Assembly: GCA_015523125.1 (NCBI GenBank)
Contig: WAKX01000032.1
Coordinates: 59,286-123,285, forward strand
Length of the DNA: 64,000 nucleotides
Source: DHVE2 group archaeon
Lineage (GTDB): Archaea; Thermoplasmatota; Thermoplasmata; Thermoplasmatales; Aciduliprofundaceae
Direction: 5' to 3'
Below the pieces are notes generated by a model. It was given only the letters and a program-made list of their open reading frames with translations. It was not told the origin of the DNA and ran no database searches. The stretch's first letter is position 1. The number at the start of each line of letters is the position of its first letter. Positions 60,158-64,000 of this stretch are shown one piece after another. The translations under genes and the position numbers were made by a program.

Positions 60158-61609
60158 TCATAAAAGAGGTGAATTCCTAAGCCACTCAACATCGCTTATG
60201 TAGAGATCCCGTATATCTTTGAGATTCAGGGTGATCATGGCGAGCCGCTCTAAGCCGAGGCCCCACGCCAGCACGGGATATTTTATCCCTAAAGGTTCGA
60301 GAACCTCAGGCCTGAACATACCCGCACCTCCGAGCTCCAGCCATTTACCGCCGTAAAGAACTTCAATCTCCAAGCTCGGCTCGGTGTACGGGAAATAAGA
60401 GGGCCTGAACCGAATTTCCGGGAAGCCCATTCTCGAATAGAATTCCTTCAGAATCCCTAAAAGAAGTGAGAAATCCGCGTCTTCGTCCATGTAAATACCT
60501 TCTATTTGAGTGAACTCCGGAAGATGCGTTGGGTCCATGTTCTCCCTCCGGAAAACTCGGCCTATGGAGAACATTCTAACCGGAGGTTTGCGATGCTCGT
60601 AGAGATATCGAATGGAATTAACGGTGGTATGCGTCCTTAACAGCGTTCTCTCCCCAACTTCCCTTCGCCATTGATACCCCCAGCCCTTCGATATATTTCC
60701 TCCTTTTTCATGCATTTCTTTAACTTTCTCCATGTAATTTTCATCGTCTATTTTTATCTTCGCGGGTTTCTTGAGGTAGAATGTATCCTGCATCTCCCTC
60801 GCCGGGTGGTCCTGAGGAATGAATAGAGAGTCCATATCCCAGAAGGCGTTCATAACGTAATCCGTTTCGACCTCGACGAATCCCATCTCCACGAATATTC
60901 TCCGTATTTTATCGATTATCCTGCTCAGCGGGTGCAATTTTCCCCCATAAATCTTCGGAGCGAAGAGGGAGACATCGTACCGTTTCAACTCGTATTCCTT
61001 CCACTTTCCGCTCTGTATAATTTCAGGGGTTAGCTGCGTTATTTCCTCCTTCAAAACAATTCCCTTTTCGATTTCCTTTATTCCCAAATCAGTTAGAGAC
61101 ACATACCTCTTTATTTTCTCCCTCTTCTTCACAAGGCCCTTCCTCTTGAGGAGGTCATTCATAATTTCTTGATCCGCCTCATTCTCACCGAGGCATCTTT
61201 CCCTCATTTTCTCAATTATTTCCTCCCTCTTTTTTATCTCTCTTTCCACATCTTTGTAAATCAATTTTCCGCCTTTTATCTCAACCCCATACTTTTTCAG
61301 ATGCCCCACGCCAATCCCCACAACCTCTCGCGGAAAAATCTTTGAGAGTTCGCTCAGGCTTATTTCCCCTTTTTCTTTTAAAACATCAAAAAGAAGACGC
61401 TCGGGCAATTTCTCATCTCTATTAAGGCAGTACTCCACCTTCAATTTTTCATCTACTTTTAATATGCCCTTAACCTTCATCCAGGATATCGCGTTCATAA
61501 CTTCCACTATCGAGAATCCCCGCGAAACTATATCATCCACATCCACATTCTCGTAGCCGATATCTTTGATTGCAAGAAGCACCCTTTTCTCGATGTTGCT
61601 GAGCTCCAT
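60158..61609 (-). CDS. pheS: Phenylalanyl-tRNA synthetase alpha subunit
   Basis: 483 residues. It charges tRNA-Phe with PheT. N-terminal winged-helix modules (VLLAIKDIGYENVDVDDIV; ISLSELSKIF) lead to the class II catalytic core with HPAREMQDTFYL, motif 2 MFSIGRVFRRENMDPTHLPEFTQIEG and motif 3 PVLAWGLGLERLAM. The start is ATG 61609; TTTAAAAT at 61631-61638 is about 26 bp upstream, so the ATG 13 codons earlier is excluded. pheT is not downstream in this window (the next gene on this strand is the DnaA-like one), so the two subunits are encoded apart. Confidence 0.95.
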   Translation of the reverse strand: MELSNIEKRVLLAIKDIGYENVDVDDIVSRGFSIVEVMNAISWMKVKGILKVDEKLKVEYCLNRDEKLPERLLFDVLKEKGEISLSELSKIFPREVVGIGVGHLKKYGVEIKGGKLIYKDVEREIKKREEIIEKMRERCLGENEADQEIMNDLLKRKGLVKKREKIKRYVSLTDLGIKEIEKGIVLKEEITQLTPEIIQSGKWKEYELKRYDVSLFAPKIYGGKLHPLSRIIDKIRRIFVEMGFVEVETDYVMNAFWDMDSLFIPQDHPAREMQDTFYLKKPAKIKIDDENYMEKVKEMHEKGGNISKGWGYQWRREVGERTLLRTHTTVNSIRYLYEHRKPPVRMFSIGRVFRRENMDPTHLPEFTQIEGIYMDEDADFSLLLGILKEFYSRMGFPEIRFRPSYFPYTEPSLEIEVLYGGKWLELGGAGMFRPEVLEPLGIKYPVLAWGLGLERLAMITLNLKDIRDLYISDVEWLRNSPLL

Positions 61610-61630
61610 GCAAAGCGCATGCGTTTGGAG

Positions 61631-61638
61631 TTTAAAAT
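61631..61638 (-). promoter_or_regulatory. TATA box of pheS
   Basis: ATTTTAAA on the minus strand, centre 25-26 bp before the ATG at 61609. Confidence 0.5.
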
Positions 61639-61785
61639 ATTTAAGCATGCCTTCGGGAATCCAACCTTCAAAAAATTCGATTTTCCCCGTGAAATTTTCG
61701 GTTTTGTGGCTGGAAATGGGGAGAAATCTATAAATAGTAGTTTTTTCATGAGCAAAATACCCTGTTTAAAAGGGAGGGAAAGATT

Positions 61786-64000
61786 ATGAATGGCGAAAGA
61801 AAAATGAAAAAATATGTGGCTATAGTGATTGCCGCGCTTACAGTGATTACAGTGTTTTCAGCGCTGTTTACCATGCTGCCTAACGGCAAAAGCATGGTAT
61901 CTCAAAACGCGCCCACGAGCACCAACCCAGAGTTGGAAAAGGCCATAAAGAAGATTACAGCGGGACCCAAGATATCTCCTGTTTTGGAGAATGTGATGAA
62001 AAACACCCAGAAAGACAAGAAGATATGGGTCTATGTCATAACTAATGACCCGGTGAAATTAGGGAATTATATGAGATCGATAGGAATTAAAACAAAGATA
62101 GGCACAAAGAACTACAACATAAAGTATATGCCTTCTCTAAGGGCCTTGGTTCTTCGGCTAACTCCCGAGCAGATAACACAATTATCAAAATCCCCGTATG
62201 CACTGAAAATATTCAATCACCCCAGCGCAAAGATTCAGATGACCAACAAGGATAGATTGGCCCTTACCGATGGGAAAGTAGGAAACGTGCTCAACCCGCT
62301 GAACTTCAAAAACAGAGGGATATATCAGACCCTACATCACCACGCCCAAGAGGCATGGATGGAAGGATTCATGGGCTCAAATGTAACGATATCTATAGTG
62401 GATACCGGCGTTGATTTTGCTCAGCCAAACCTGTACGGATCATGGGCAGTTGAAAATAACCCTAATTCGCCGTACTATGGGTGGCCGATGGTCTATGATT
62501 CTTGGTCTGCATATTTGTACATGGCGTACAACTTAACAGGCATGGACGCTTATAACACGATAGGCATACCCAGTTGGTATGTGAACACCTCTTACAACAC
62601 CACCGCGCTTCCAAACGGAACCGTGTATTTCAACGGCCACTATTACAACGTTAGTGGAATACCCTCTGCAAGCGGACACTACCACCTGGGACTTCTCCCC
62701 GAGGTGTACAATTATCTAAAGTATTTCGGGGCTGTGCCGGCTGTTCTTGTAACAGATTCAAAGACCAACTACACATACGATACAGTATATGTGGACTTGA
62801 ACATGAATTACGATTTCACAGATGAAAAGCCCACAAATAAAACGAGCCCCGTTTCATATAGAGACGATTACAATGCAACCTCAAAAACCACTTCCAAGAT
62901 GTGGAACGGTGGAGATGGATATCCTGACTGGTCAGGCGGAATGATTTATTTCATAGCCGATGGAAATCACACAATACCTGGTGTGGATTTCTTAGCGGGC
63001 TTTTACGGAATTAGCCCACCTGTCCCTGGTAAAGGAGATATAGTGGCATTCGAAGGTGATTTCGACGATTATCCCCACGGCACAGCATGCGCTGCTAATG
63101 CCGCTTCAAGAGGTGTTACCTTAAATGGTGCGGGTATTGGTATGGCCCCACAGGCAAAGATTATCGCGGAGCCTCACTTCTGGTTCGACGCAGGAACCGA
63201 ATGGTACTTTGCCCAGTTAGGATATGACTTCTCTATAGGTGGTGGAGCGCAAATATCCTCCAATAGTTGGGGATCATCGAATATTCACTGGGATGGTTGG
63301 GATTCCACGGAGGACAGATATTTGGATTATGTGGTCCAGTTCCTCTATTTAGACTATGGAATACCCCCAACAACCTCATTCTTAGTGGCTTTAGGTAATG
63401 GTGGTCCTGGATACGGAACTGCCACATCGCCCGCAGTGCAATCCGCAATAAGCGTGGGAGCAGGCAGTGAGTGGGGATATAGACAGATTATGTATGGAGA
63501 TAGTACCCTTTACGACTCTTACTACGGAGACGTGGTGGACTTCTCAGCAAGAGGCCCATTCTCAAATGGAAAAGCAACACCGGATATACTTGCAACCGGA
63601 GAATTTGGAATAACCCCCTATGCGCTCGACTACTATGTTAGCGGAGGGGGAGTCGGCAATGGCGCAATGCACTTCGATCTCTTCTCTGGAACTTCTATGG
63701 CCACTCCTGTAGCCGCAGGAGGTCTGGCATTGATTTACGACGCTTATTACAAGACGTACGGAACGTATCCAGACATATACACTGCGAAGCACCTGCTTCT
63801 TTCTGCTGCGGATGATCACAACTACGATCCACTATCGCAGGGTGCTGGATGGCTAAACGTTAGTCGCGCAATAGACATGATCACCGGCAAAGGAGGAATA
63901 GGAGTATCTCCGAATATTTGGAATGTTGGAAGCTATGAAGGACACGAGTATCCAATGTTCGCTGGCATAATGTATCCTGGACAAAGTGTGAGCAAAACTA
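61786..64000 (+). CDS. Secreted subtilisin-like serine protease (S8), 3' part cut by window edge
   Basis: The reading frame opens at ATG 61786 and stays open to the window end (738 codons visible). A signal peptide (KKYVAIVIAALTVITVFSALF) and a propeptide of about 120 residues precede the S8 domain. The triad is visible: Asp in ISIVDTGVDFAQPN, His in DDYPHGTACAANAAS, Ser in FSGTSMATPVAAGG; the oxyanion Asn lies in LVALGNGGPGYG. A large insert of about 180 residues between the Asp and His regions, rich in Tyr, Asn and Gly, sets it apart from standard subtilisins. GGAGG lies 8 nt before the ATG, and TATAAATAG at about 61730-61738 would give a leader of some 29 nt. It fits extracellular protein degradation. 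Confidence 0.92.
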   Translation, partial: MNGERKMKKYVAIVIAALTVITVFSALFTMLPNGKSMVSQNAPTSTNPELEKAIKKITAGPKISPVLENVMKNTQKDKKIWVYVITNDPVKLGNYMRSIGIKTKIGTKNYNIKYMPSLRALVLRLTPEQITQLSKSPYALKIFNHPSAKIQMTNKDRLALTDGKVGNVLNPLNFKNRGIYQTLHHHAQEAWMEGFMGSNVTISIVDTGVDFAQPNLYGSWAVENNPNSPYYGWPMVYDSWSAYLYMAYNLTGMDAYNTIGIPSWYVNTSYNTTALPNGTVYFNGHYYNVSGIPSASGHYHLGLLPEVYNYLKYFGAVPAVLVTDSKTNYTYDTVYVDLNMNYDFTDEKPTNKTSPVSYRDDYNATSKTTSKMWNGGDGYPDWSGGMIYFIADGNHTIPGVDFLAGFYGISPPVPGKGDIVAFEGDFDDYPHGTACAANAASRGVTLNGAGIGMAPQAKIIAEPHFWFDAGTEWYFAQLGYDFSIGGGAQISSNSWGSSNIHWDGWDSTEDRYLDYVVQFLYLDYGIPPTTSFLVALGNGGPGYGTATSPAVQSAISVGAGSEWGYRQIMYGDSTLYDSYYGDVVDFSARGPFSNGKATPDILATGEFGITPYALDYYVSGGGVGNGAMHFDLFSGTSMATPVAAGGLALIYDAYYKTYGTYPDIYTAKHLLLSAADDHNYDPLSQGAGWLNVSRAIDMITGKGGIGVSPNIWNVGSYEGHEYPMFAGIMYPGQSVSKT

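Overview
The window is a dense, almost repeat-free stretch of archaeal chromosome. An archaeal origin follows from egsA (sn-glycerol-1-phosphate dehydrogenase, archaeal lipid backbone), archaeosine tRNA transglycosylase, archease, archaeal-type PheS, UPF0179, pyruvoyl arginine decarboxylase plus the branched-polyamine synthase BpsA, and TATA boxes placed about 23-28 bp before many start codons (leaderless mRNAs). The O6-alkylguanine transferase/endonuclease V fusion is known from Ferroplasma, and a secreted GH25 lysozyme is known from Aciduliprofundum boonei. Together they suggest a Thermoplasmata-related, thermophilic, peptide-fermenting euryarchaeon, most probably Aciduliprofundum (DHVE2). 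The genus is an inference from memory, not a search result.

Layout. 0-8 kb: a YchF-type GTPase (cut by the window edge), UPF0179, egsA, an RNA m5C methyltransferase, the DNA-repair fusion, an IMPACT/YigZ protein, the overlapping polyamine operon speD-bpsA-pdaD, a PAP2 phosphatase and a membrane protein. 8-21 kb: mutS, carbamate kinase, two small tail-anchored proteins, an Asp/Glu racemase family protein, a run of small unknown genes, bifunctional FTCD, a two-winged-helix regulator with a small membrane partner, a phosphodiesterase/phosphatase and guaB. 21-30 kb: a secreted double GH18 protein, speE, a secreted lamin-tail/phospholipase D protein, archease, a KaiC-like ATPase, tgtA and an SDR threonine dehydrogenase. 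30-45 kb: MazG, a KaiC-like ATPase with a P-loop-less partner, GNAT, a YbjN/secretion-chaperone-like protein, a small protein with an operator-like palindrome, GIY-YIG DUF123, urocanase, two MFS carriers, glutamine synthetase, a phosphoesterase, a hydrolase, a PPC-domain protein, the GH25 lysozyme, tRNase Z, and a zinc-ribbon membrane protein. 45-48.4 kb: a second YbjN-like protein and citrate lyase citD-citE-citF. 48.4-60.1 kb: a group of five large proteins built from DUF835-like domains, coiled coils, zinc fingers, membrane segments, TPRs and a DnaA-like AAA+ ATPase. 60-64 kb: pheS and the 5' part of a secreted subtilase.

How the genes fit together. PdaD, SpeD, SpeE and BpsA cover most of a route from arginine to (branched) polyamines. 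Urocanase, FTCD, threonine dehydrogenase, carbamate kinase, glutamine synthetase and the secreted subtilase fit growth on peptides and amino acids. The GH25 and GH18 proteins act outside the cell and have similar C-terminal anchors.

The most unusual part is the 48.4-60.1 kb group, which looks like an undescribed regulatory or signalling assembly. It includes a DnaA-type AAA+ module without the DnaA DNA-binding domain, fused instead to DUF835. Other oddities are a CitD without the serine that carries the prosthetic group, a tRNA transglycosylase without its zinc cysteines, a GH18 pair in which the first domain has lost the catalytic Glu, and a possible structured RNA at about 20.80-21.00 kb. 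I saw no tRNA or rRNA genes, CRISPR arrays or insertion sequences.
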